From positions 10,148,842 through 10,212,841 of the forward strand of contig NC_034016.1 of NCBI RefSeq assembly GCF_000346465.2: a DNA stretch of 64,000 nt, given 5' to 3'. Of this stretch, positions 47,326 through 57,665 are shown piece after piece (position 1 is the first letter of the stretch; each line of letters opens with the position of its first letter). Origin of the DNA: Prunus persica. Its lineage: Eukaryota; Streptophyta; Magnoliopsida; Rosales; Rosaceae. A program made the position numbers and the translations under genes. The notes under the pieces were generated by a model. The model was given only the letters and a program-made list of their open reading frames with translations, made no database searches and had not been told where the DNA came from.

Positions 47326-50300
47326 ATGGATGAAGAGTACGACGTGATAGTTCTCGGGACGGGTCTCAAGGAATGCATTCTCAGTGGTCTTCTCTCCGTC
47401 GATGGGCTCAAAGTAACTCAATGCTTTTCCTTTCATTCTTTCATATTTTAAAATTCATCTTATTTTCAGGAAGTATATATAATTGGGTGATTCTCTTCCT
47501 ATTTTTGATTTGTTAGTTAATTAGATGGTCACGTACACATATGGATTAGGTCAGTTGCCCCATTTCCATGCACCCGAGTTTGATCATCCTCTTCGTATTA
47601 CAGTAGTTTAAAACGACGTGTCTAGTGAAAAAAATGTAGACGGTTACGTGCTAAGCTCTCACTCATTTGAAGTTGTTACAAATTGACAATTCCTCACATT
47701 TGTGCATTTCCCCCTGTTTTGGTTTTATTTTTGAACTTCTAATCGTCATGCTTAGAATTGTTAGAAAATATATGATAATGTAGTACTTAAATTAGTATAT
47801 GATCCAAGATGGGAAACAATGGAGCAATTGATTCATCTTGTCAACTCCAAATAATTAAACAAGGTTATTTTTATTAGGAGTATTAATGTTACGTGCACGT
47901 AAATCCCAGATAAAAGAAATATTACCAACTAACTCTTAGTCTAGTTGTATTTTTCTCCACGTTCATGGATGAGGTCGCAAATTCGAGTAGCCCCTCACCT
48001 GATCAAGAAAAAAGTCCCAATAAAAAAAATTGTTGCAATTGATTAATCTTTCTGAGGTAGGAGTCAGGACCCTCTCACCTCTCACATAGTGTCCTACTTT
48101 TCATTAGTGTTTGTGGATACATTCTGGATCATCTTGTTTATAGGCCACCTCTACGTTTGATTCTTTTTTGTTTTCATTAATATTTTGATTTCTATTTGTA
48201 TTTGTGAATTGAATGCTGCCCACTTCTTCAGTAAAGCTGATGTTAATCTTGAAACAGGTTTTGCATATGGACAGAAATGACTACTATGGAGGAGCATCTA
48301 CCTCTCTAAATCTTACGCAGGTACGTACTTACCTCTTCTTACATAATTTTTCACATTTGATCCAGAAACACATCGGTAAGTTTGTGTTCATCTGATACGA
48401 AGAACTTGCAAGAAATTGTTGAAAAGAGTTTATGGTTATCTTTCAAACTTTATATTCTGCTCTCTAGCTTTGGAAGCGGTTTAGGGGAGATGACAAGCCT
48501 CCGGAAAGTTTGGGCTCAAGCAGAGAGTACAATGTTGACATGATACCAAAGGTACTTGGAGTTTACCTTAATTAGTAACTTTTGATTAACAGATCAAATT
48601 AAGAATGCCTGCTTTTTAGTTTTCACCTTGGACCTCACTTTTCATCAGATAGGGCGTGCCCGTGTCTTAATTTCGTTATGTTTTTCTGCCTATTAACTTA
48701 ACACCTTGTTCTTAATGTTGTAATTAAGTTTGCTGCCTTCTTTCCCATTTCCCCTTACAGTTCATGATGGCCAATGGTGGTTTGGTCCGTGTGCTGATCC
48801 ACACAGATGTCACCAAGTATCTGAACTTTAAGGCTGTTGATGGTAGCTTTGTGTACAACAAAAAGAAGGTACATCTATATGATATATGTTGCTAATATCA
48901 AATCAAATCTGTTACATTCAAGGAAATAGATCTTACATCTCCAAGAGTAAGCTTATTAGAATTAATGGTTTTAGATCTATAAAGTTCCAGCAACTGATGT
49001 AGAAGCACTAAAATCGCCATTGATGGGACTATTTGAGAAGCGACGTGCTCGAAAGTTCTTCATTTATGTTCAAGACTTTGAAGAGAATGATCCCAAATCT
49101 CATGAAGGGCTGGACTTGAACAAAGTTACTGCAAGGGAGGTTATCACGTATACTTACTGTTCCTTCTTCTTTTCTTTTTTTCTTCCCCAACCATGCATTC
49201 ATTATACTTGAGAACTTATGAATCACTTGGATTAGTAATAATTTGTACACTAAAGTCTTTTGTGTAATTTCACTATTTGTACTGCCTTGTTTTATCTCTT
49301 GCAAGTTGCACATTTATATATAGCAGTCAGCAAAATGGTATATATGATGTCTTATTGTGAATTTCACAGTTGATTGCTCACTCCATTGAATGGCATTTAT
49401 TTAGATGACTAATGTGATATTAAATTGTAGGAAATATGGGCTAGAAGATGATACAATCGACTTTATTGGTCATGCCTTGGCACTTCATATTGATGATTCT
49501 TACTTGGATGAGCCAGCAATGGAGTTTGTGAAGAAAATGAAGGTTCATTCTGTGTTCTGCTATATGTTTTGAAGTGACCTGTTTTAGGAAAAACCTCTCA
49601 ACTGCATTCTTTTCTTTGTCATAAAATACCTGTGTAGTTATCAGTTCTCTGCCTTCACTTGAGCAGTGCACTTAGATGACCTACCGTGGATTGTTATTCT
49701 GATTGTTTTGTTATAGCAATTTTAAGCCTCTGCGCCACTACTATCTGGCCAGTTCATCAAGCCATAATATTAATTTATAGAATGTTGCTTGCTTCTAGTG
49801 CCGGTAGTATATAATCTAATAGGAGTTCAGCCAACCTTGTTATACTCGATGATTTGCTCGTTCTTGAAGACTCACCATGGAGTTTTTAATGATGGTTAAA
49901 CAATTTATTTAAAAAGTGAGAGCGGAAAGGAAAATGTTGATTTGAGATTAAGCTTGCTCTTGCTGTTTATCCTCTCAATAAGTACTTGATATTTCTTATA
50001 TAATTACACAAGCATTTGTTTTGTAAAGCTCTATGCAGAGTCTTTGGCACGTTTTGAAGGAGGATCGCCTTATATCTATCCGCTGTATGGACTTGGAGAG
50101 TTGCCTCAGGTCTGTTTGCAGCTCTACTTACATAAAGATGTATTGTGGTAATATTAGTTTCCTTGCTGAGCGGGTTAGATATTTCAGGCATTTGCACGTT
50201 TAAGTGCTGTTTATGGTGGAACTTATATGCTCAACAAGCCTGAGTGTCAGGTAAGATTGTCAAATTCTTTTGATATCCAGAAAATTTTATCTATTGGTCT

Positions 50301-52164
50301 GGTTTGTATGGTTTGCAACATTGTGATTCTCGCACAAAGACCCTTGTGCCTTCGCATGTGTCTCGGTGCGTGTTTAAGAAAAGTGTTTGGTTCTCATTCT
50401 TTAGAAACCTTCAAGTAAAAAGTGCTCACTGGGCACTAAATTTTCCTGTTAAAGCTGGACTCTGGGAAAGTTCTCTATATCTCGTGCAAATGGTTTGCAC
50501 CTTTTTAACGGCTTGTCATGCTGAAGAAATAAATTTGTCACTACATTTTAAATTTCTTGTGCGTTGCATTTGTTTTGATAGTATTGTGCTTCGGATTATA
50601 GGTAAAATTTGATGATAATGGGAACGCTATTGGTGTGACCTCAGAAGGAGAAACAGCTAAATGCAAGAAAGTTGTTTGTGATCCATCATATTTGCCCGAT
50701 AAGGTATTCTTTGTTTAAACATTAACAGTATGAGTTCCATCTATCTCGTACCGGATGATCAATGTACTAAAAGCTTGTCAAAAAGATCAATGCTATGCAA
50801 CATCTGTCAAGTCTGGAACATTCTACCTAAAGCAGAATTTGACATCTTGAGCTTTGTTCATGTAGTTTTTCATTGCTGCTGTTGTAAAAACAGGTACGGA
50901 AAGTTGGAAAAGTTGCTCGTGCTATATGTATAATGAGCCATCCTATTCCAGACACCAATGATTCACATTCAGTCCAGGTTATTCTGCCGCAGAAGCAACT
51001 TGGTCGTAAATCAGATATGTGCGTGGCTAGTACACACATTTCCTGTATTTTGTTCAATCATGGAGTTGAAATTAATAAGATTGCCTCTGGAATTAAGATA
51101 TTTATTATGGGCTCTAGAGCAACACTAGCCACTTTGGTCTTGGTAGTTCTCACCTATTTTCTCCTGTTACCAATTTGTCCTCAAGAGTCATTATACTCAA
51201 TTAGTTGGTTGGATTTAGTGAAAAAAGTTGTTCAAAGTCGATACTGAAAACTAAACTAATAATAAGACCTTATGCTCCTGACCATGTTGGAATGCTTTTT
51301 ACTGCTCTCCTTTTATTATTATGATGAATACAATGACAATACCTCTTGAAATAGGAAAAGAGTATTGAAAAATCCTGTGTAAGCCGAAATCTTTCTTAAT
51401 CCCTATCTATATGTACCTGTGTTATTTATTAGATCATAAGCTGGATCAGAAAAAAAATAGAAAAATGAACATACTATGATACTTACAGATTCTGTTGCAG
51501 GTACCTATTCTGCTGCTCCTATGCTCACAATGTAGCTCCAAAAGGAAAATTCATCGCTTTTGTTTCGACAGAAGCAGAAACTGATGATCCTCAAGTTGAA
51601 TTGAAGTCTGGAATTGATCTACTTGGTCCATTAGATGAGATCTTCTACGATACTTATGACAGATATGTACCCACTAACGACCATCAAGTTGACAGTTGCT
51701 ACATATCTTCTGTAAGTAGATATTAACTATGTCTCATTTTCAATGGAAATTTTTAATTTTCATTGTGGTTTTGAGTGTTGAATTCCTTGCAGAGTTACGA
51801 TGCAACTACGCACTTTGAGTCCACAGTACAAGACGTACTAGCGATGTACACAAAGATTACTGGAAAGGTAACCTTCTAGTATTTCATTGAAGTGAAGTAT
51901 ATTATTTACATCATCCAAGATTAGGCAACTGTGTCATAGTTTCAACCAGTATGTCAAACTTTTCTTGTGAATTTATTTTACTGCTTGTATTATTTTTAGA
52001 GATTGACGGAACGTGGGGCAAAGAGCAATTTAGATGTGGAGCATTACTTTGTTAATTAAGTTTAAGTTTCTTTTCATGACGAATATCGTTCTCTGTTTTG
52101 AATGATTCAGGCTCTTGATCTTTCCGTCGATCTAAGTGCTGCAAGTGCTACTGCTGAAGAATAA
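47326..52164 (+). CDS. GDI: Rab GDP-dissociation inhibitor (GDI)
   Basis: Thirteen coding exons: 47326-47412, 48258-48320, 48468-48551, 48761-48868, 48975-49147, 49431-49542, 50029-50109, 50188-50250, 50602-50703, 50894-51018, 51501-51711, 51793-51867, 52111-52164. All are GT-AG and in phase; the product is 445 residues, the normal length for plant GDI. The N-terminus [18 protein letters not shown] has the GxGxxx nucleotide-fold-like motif, followed by [32 protein letters not shown] (Rab-binding platform), [25 protein letters not shown] (mobile effector loop region) and a C-terminus ending [12 protein letters not shown] extracts prenylated GDP-bound Rab GTPases from membranes and returns them through the cytosol to donor membranes. 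Rab escort protein is the relative, but it is longer and has an insert not present here. The gene looks intact. Confidence 0.96.
47930..48020 (+). mobile_element. Possible tRNA-derived SINE fragment in GDI intron 1
   Basis: AACTCTTAGTCTAGTTGTA resembles a degenerate A box. About 50 bp later, GAGGTCGCAAATTCGAGTA resembles a degenerate B box (GGTTCGANTCC), followed by a CCCCTCACCTG tail and an A-rich run near 48005-48030. The spacing suits an old pol III element; the sequence is too short and eroded for certainty. Confidence 0.35.
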
Positions 52165-52650
52165 GATCCTTCAAACTTCTTCACAAGCTGCAATCTTTTA
52201 GCAGGAATACTACTTGTTTTTTAGATTACAATTTCTAACATTCTTCATGTGAGAAAGCTCAGTATTTCCCTTCTTTGTTTTTTAGGGGGTTTGGAATTTT
52301 TAATTGGATATTTCAATTTCAAAAATGTGGATTTAATTTATTAGCCTCAATCTCTGATAAGATTTTCAATAACTTTCTGATCCATCAATCTTAATACTTG
52401 TTAATAAAACCAAATGACTCATAATTTGAATAAACCAAGCATACAAACACCAGATAATTGCAATTTTTTTTGCTTCAGTGTGTTGTGTTCTATTTATCTA
52501 ATAAATCAATTTTGCTACTTGACTTGTGTTGCACCGCTTCTTATATTCAGGTGCTTGTAATCTGTCTTTTATTTTTAATTAAGAGAGTTGTCTAGAGTTG
52601 TTTTTCTCTTCTTTTCCCCGGTTTAGATAGATCTTTGTATGAGATATTGT
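52165..52650 (+). other. GDI 3' UTR and flank
   Basis: AT-rich DNA following the GDI stop codon. No gene or repeat recognised; polyadenylation-like AATAAA variants occur but none can be singled out. Confidence 0.5.
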
Positions 52651-52652
52651 TT

Positions 52653-53004
52653 TGGAGCATCTCCAACCGATATGTCAAATTGCCACATGAACATGAAATA
52701 ACAAAAATTGAAGGTTAAAGTTGCTCCAACCGAGTAGTCAAATCCTACATCGATTTGAAGGCTGGAAGAGATATGTCAAAAATAACATATCAAAAAGCTT
52801 GAAGTCAAATATTATTTTAATATTTTTTTAGTCATAGACCCCACTATCATTTACTCTCTTTCAAAATCTTATGTATCATATAAGCCCCATTTACTTTTTA
52901 GTCATATACCCCACTATTACTTTCAGAAGTGTCAAATTTTCACATAAGTCATCAAATTTAAATTTAATATTTTGCATTTGACATCTCCCTTAGAGATGCT
53001 CTTA
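52653..53004. mobile_element. MITE with GGAGCATCTCCAA ends
   Basis: TTGGAGCATCTCCAACCGA at about 52651-52669 is inverted at the other end as CCTTAGAGATGCTCTTA (about 52989-53005). Inside, ATATGTCAAATTG and GCTCCAACCGAGTAGTCAAAT repeat the subterminal pattern. It is about 350 bp, AT-rich and non-coding. A plausible short flanking duplication (TTTT/TTTTA) is not decisive. Confidence 0.65.
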
Positions 53005-53029
53005 GTTTTATGAAATTTAGTTCAAGTTT

Positions 53030-53185
53030 TCAGTATGGTATCAGAGCAGGTTCAATCATGGAAAACACGAATAAGTTCGTGTAGTTCCAAGATTTGATGG
53101 CAAGAGCAACTTTCAGCATTGGCAATTGCAGATGGAACTCTTTTTCAAAGTCATGGAGTATGCAGATGTTGTTAAGAGTGGATTC
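53030..53185 (+). pseudogene. Copia 5' fragment: primer-binding site and gag start
   Basis: TGGTATCAGAGC at 53035-53046 is the classic initiator-Met-tRNA primer-binding site of plant Copia elements. It is followed by a degenerate gag start with PRFDGKSNFQHWQLQMELF-like coding (about 53090-53150) and FKVMEYADVV. The match ends after about 150 bp and no LTRs are visible beside it. Confidence 0.7.
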
Positions 53186-53639
53186 AACTTATCCAAGAGA
53201 TGTTGTTAAGAGCTATGATTTTCAAGTCCCCCTCCCCGTAAATTAGATTAAAGTAGTTTAGACTATCGCTTTATTAAAAAGTGTGGGCAGTTTAAAATTT
53301 CATTTTTTAAAAGAAGTTGTCTACAATTTTGCATATGGAGTGAATGGAATGAAGTATTCTAAGGGAGCTTCACTAATATATCTAAATAGGGGTTGGAATT
53401 ATAAAATTTTAAATATTGAAAAAAAAAAAAACCCCCCACATGGAATGCACTTTAGAAATACACTCAAAACTCATTTACTACATAAAAAATTGGTATTGAA
53501 GTTCCTATAAATTACGTGACTGTCATTGATCAACTTAAAAGAAGCCCAACACAAAAAACTTAAATAGCACCCAAAACAAGTGCAACCCAATTTTATTAAA
53601 AAACTTGAACAATTCATTACAAACAAAACGTCTTGAAAA

Positions 53640-54345
53640 CCATAGCTTCATTAACGTATCATGTTGATTAATCACTGTAATGTTCCACTTCTTTACTGTC
53701 ATGTTGATTAACGACTATAATGTTCTAGTGTAGGGTAATAACACTGCTAGTAAACTGTCATGTTGATTAATGGCTGTAATGTTCCAGTCTAGGATAATAA
53801 CACTGCTAATTTCCTATGACATCCTATTTCTAATGCATGTCTACCCCTATAATGTTTCAGTCTAGGGTAATAACACTGCTAGTTTCCTATGAAATCATAT
53901 TTCTAATGCATGTCTACCCCTGTAATGTTCTAGTCTAGGGTAATAACATTACTAGTTTACTGTCATATTGATTAATGGCTGTAATGTTCCAGTCTAGGGT
54001 AATAACATTGCTAGTTTCCTATGACATCCTATTTCTAATGCATGTCTACCCCCTGTAATGTTCCAGTCTAGGGTAATAACACTACTAGTTTCCTATGACA
54101 TCCTATTTCTAATGCATGTCTACCCCTGTAATGTTTTAGTGTAAGTTAATAACACTGCTAGTTTTCTATGATATCCTATTTCTAATGCATATCTACCATT
54201 GTAATGTTCTAGTCTAGAGTAATAACACTGCCAGTTTCCTATGACATCCTATTTCTAATGCATGTCTACCTGTGCAATGTTCTAGTCTAGGGTAATAACA
54301 CTGCTAGTTTACTGTCATGTTGATTAATGCTTGTTAAGTTACTAT
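53640..54345 (+). repeat. Minisatellite, about 72-bp unit, about 9 degenerate copies
   Basis: Units share TGTAATGTTCCAGTCTAGGG, TAATAACACTGCTAGTTTCC, TATGACATCCTATTTC and TAATGCATGTCTACCCC in that order. In some units the second half is replaced by CTGTCATGTTGATTAATGGC, so two interleaved unit types exist. Copies differ by a few substitutions. No open frame runs through it. Confidence 0.88.
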
Positions 54346-54902
54346 TTCTAATACATGTCCACCAAAGAAAAGACAAAGAAAGAACAAACCAGACCAACTC
54401 AAAACAAGCCAAGCCAGGTTGTTAATACTATTATGTCATAGAAGTACATTGTTAATGCGCTGTCATAAAAGTACATTGTTAAACTATTGGAATAAAAAAA
54501 ATCACAAAAAAAATTAAAACGTGGGATTGGATAAGTCCCACAATTTTGATACCCGTTATTTGCCACATCTAGCAAGCAGCAAATTAAGAGTAGAGATAAA
54601 GCTTAACAGCCATCTATAGGAAAAGAGTTTGGAAAAAGGTAGGAGTCTAAACCAATGAAAACTCTTAAGAGAGGTTGGTGGCTCCTATTTTTGGGGAGCT
54701 GATTATTCAATTTTCAAAGGAAACATCCCACACTAAAGAGGTCTCTAGCTTATAAAGAGGACAACAATACATAAATGAAGAAAAAAAACAAAAAAAGGAG
54801 AAGGAGACGGCAGAAGAAAAAAAGGGGCTGCAGCAGAAAAATTGCAAGAGCACAGATACTAGAGAATACTTTTCATAGGTATATTGATTCTTTCAATTAA
54901 TT
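54346..54902. other. AT-rich DNA with LTR-like features, unresolved
   Basis: GTGGGATTGGATAAGTCCCAC (54523-54543) is an imperfect palindrome often seen at plant LTR ends. TTATAAAGAGG near 54750 looks like an LTR TATA region. I could not find a partner LTR, so no element is called. The tail is A-rich. Confidence 0.3.
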
Positions 54903-55070
54903 CTTGTTGGGTGGAAACCCTCAAATCATTCTCTTGGATGATGAATCCATATTGGGTGGCAACCCTCAAATCAAACTCTTGGATGATAAATCAATGTTGG
55001 GTGGCAACCCTTAAATCATTTTATTGGATGATAAAACCATATTGGGTGGCAACCCTTAAATCATATATAT
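54903..55070 (+). repeat. 45-bp tandem repeat, about 4 copies
   Basis: Units TTGGGTGGCAACCCTCAAATC + CTCTTGGATGATAAATC repeat at 45-bp period. Because the period is divisible by three, an open frame gives the peptide repeat WVATLKS..SWMIN, but start, stop and context give no sign of a real gene. Confidence 0.8.
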
Positions 55071-56560
55071 GAACAGCAAATCCATGAGAGGATTCCTGTC
55101 CAACAAAGCTTTGCCGAGCAAAAGGAAATCCTCTGAAACAAAAATGGTGTTCTAAGAGTTAATTCCAAAATGAACACACACAAAAAAAGGCGTGAACTAC
55201 CTCTTGGACTCTCTGACCAATCCTCTCCATCTCTGGTTGAGAAAGCCTTTATTTTTTCTCTCTGAGCAAACTACATCAAAAAAAATGAAAAGGATGTTAG
55301 TCATGAAGAAAAAAATAGGTAGAAAAAAAATGGAGATCTGCAAGAAAAGGGAGGCCATGTTTTTCTGTCATAGCCTCTCTCCCTCTCTCTCTTGTATGAT
55401 TCTCTTGTTGGGCATACAGGCAAAACAAACAAAAAAAGAAGAGAAAGAAAAGTGATGTACGCCACTTTGTGTTTCTGGAAAAAAAAAAAATAGATGAAGC
55501 AACCATGTTTTTCTTTTACTGGAGGAAAGCTTGGTGCATGCAATGGACGGAAAAAAAAAAAAAGCAAGAAGCAAGTCAGCACGATTCGAAGACCTGGCTT
55601 GGTGCTACATATGGCAGCAATAGACAAAAAAAGAAGATAGCCATCGAAAAGAAAAAGGTTGAAGACAGCACGTTGGTTTTCTTTTGTATGGGCTTGGTGT
55701 GGCAGGTTTGGTGTTGCAGATAACACCAACAACAAAAAAAAGAAACAGCAACCAAAAAGAAAGAGAAAAGAAAAGTCAACAAGCAAAAGAAAAAAAAAAG
55801 GGAAGTGGTTGAACGCCACTTTGTTTAATTTGCACATGGTTGAAGTCTGGAGGGTATGCTCACATGAAGGAAAAGATGTCAGTTTAGGAGAAGGGGTAAA
55901 CTAGACCTACAAAGAGAAGTCGTACCTTGCGGAGGTTTTCTTTTCAAAAGAAGTCTGACGGTGAGGCAGTAAAAAGTTGATGGTATGAAGGTTGAGCCAG
56001 AGTTGGTCTGGCGCTCTAAATAGAGTAGAAGTCTTGGCTATTAACTCTTCTCCAAATCAAAAATTACAAGTCCTTCACAGTCTCTATCTCCGAAGTCCTA
56101 GTTCAATCATGATTGGTTTTTGATAAACCAGATGAGCACGGACCAACATATATGTTAAAGGGCCCATAGTCAGATTATTGGATCATGTACCCATTAATTC
56201 TTAAAAGCCCAATATATTTAATGGGTGTCCAAATAATTACTCATTAAATTTACAGAGGCCCAAATTTCTTATCATATAGTTAAGGGTTCTTTAGTTTTAA
56301 CCCATAAAAAACTTAACTAATTTGGAAAAAAGATACTGAATTTTGCTTAATTAATATAAAACCAAAGCCACCTAATTTTACCAAAAGGACATCCAACAAC
56401 CCTAAAATTACTACATATGCCATTGTGCTTAACTGTCAAATACAGTTTATTTAATTATAAACCAAAACTTAAAACTGTCAAAACGACATAACATTCCCAC
56501 AAAATACAACACAAAACGACACTACTCAAATTTAATCACTTCAAAAACTGGTTTCGCGCG
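55071..56560. other. Purine-rich low-complexity DNA, no gene seen
   Basis: A-rich and GAAAAAG-rich segments alternate with recurrent CATGTTTTTCT, GGCTTGGTG and GAACGCCACTTTG pieces at 55360-55860, suggesting a degenerate internal repeat, perhaps of a non-coding LTR element. The Phe/Leu-rich frame on the - strand here is an artefact of the A-runs. 55900-56560 is AT-rich without a recognisable feature and may include the left end of the MULE that follows. Confidence 0.4.
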
Positions 56561-56584
56561 ACCTTTCATATCCCACTCCAAAAA

Positions 56585-57630
56585 TGCAACCAACGAGCAG
56601 AAACGAAGACGACGAGCAACGGCGACAGCGACGACGAGCAACGACCACCGACGACGAGCAACGACCACCGACGACGACCGAAGCTAAACCGTAAGAAAAT
56701 GAATCAGTACTCTCTTCGATTTTAGGTTTTACACCGACGAAGGTTTCAGTACTGTTTCTTCCTTTTGGTTTCTGATTGTTTGTCTTTGATTTTTACCAGA
56801 AACTGCATTGCAGTTTCTGGTTCCATAATTCAATTTCAGAGTGCTTTTTGCTAGGGTTTACGGGAATGTTATAACTGCTCATGAAGTTAAATGTGTTTTG
56901 ATATTCGTTTTTGCTACTGTTTTTGCCTTTTGTTTTCTGGTTGTTTGTCTTCGATTTTGACGAGAAACTGCATTGCAGTTTCTGGTTCCATAATTCAATT
57001 TCAGAGTGCTTTTTGCTGGTTTATGGGAATGTTATAACTGCTCATGAAGTTAAATGTGTTTTGATATTAGTTTTAGTACTTTGCCTTTTGGTTTCTGGTT
57101 GTTTGTCTTCGATTTTTACCAGAAACTGCAGTGCAGTTTCTGGTTCCATAATTCAATTTCAGAGTGCTTTTTGCTAGGGTTTATGGGAATGTTATAACTG
57201 CTCATGAATTTAAATGTGTTTTGATATTAGTTTTAGTACTTTGCCTTTTGGTTTCTGGTTGTTTGTCTTCGATTTTGACCAGAAACTGCAGTGCAGTTTC
57301 TGGTTCCATAATTCAATTTCAGAGTGCTTTTTGCTAGGGTTTATGGGAATGTTATAACTGCTCATGAATTTAAATGTGTTTTGATATTCGTTTTAGCTAC
57401 TGTTCTTGCCTTTTGGTTTCTGGTTGTTTGTAGCAGATTTTGACCAGAAACTGCAATGCAGTTTCTGGTTCCATAACTCAATTTCAGAGTGCTTTTTGCT
57501 AGGATTTATGGGAATGTTATAACTGCTCATGAATTTAAATGTGTTTTGATATTCGTTTCAGTACTGTTTTTGCCTTTTGGTTTCTTTTCACATCAAATTT
57601 TGAGCAGCAGTTTTTGGTTGTTTGTTGCAG
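56585..57630 (+). repeat. Leader exon and intron of the MULE Ulp1 gene, with a 160-165-bp tandem repeat
   Basis: 56585-56700 is a probable leader exon rich in GACGACGAGCAACG repeats with a short upstream frame; a GTAAG donor lies at 56701. The intron contains at least five units with period about 158-165 bp, centred on palindromes near 56808, 56973, 57131, 57291 and 57456. Each unit runs TTTCTGGTTGTTTG - TTCGATTTTGACC - AGAAACTGCA-N-TGCAGTTTCT - GGTTCCATAATTCAATTTC - GGGAATGTTATAACTGCTCATG. The actual acceptor (TTTGTTGCAG/ATTTTGACC, 57621-57630) lies in the last, partial copy, so acceptor-like sequence has been copied with the repeat. Confidence 0.85.
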
Positions 57631-57665
57631 ATTTTGACCATAAAAATTGCAGTGCATATCACAAA

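Noticed and set aside
53640..54345. Regularly spaced repeats that could be taken for a CRISPR array
   Set aside because: Units are contiguous tandem copies without unique spacers, and the sequence is plant nuclear DNA.
54884..55072. Small secreted-type or repeat peptide gene (WVATLKS repeats)
   Set aside because: The 45-bp repeat period alone keeps the frame open; there is no promoter, splice or homology support.
55301..55837. 178-codon open frame on the - strand, very rich in Phe and Leu
   Set aside because: It is produced by A-rich runs read as TTT/CTT on the other strand, has overlapping open frames in other phases, and shows no domain.
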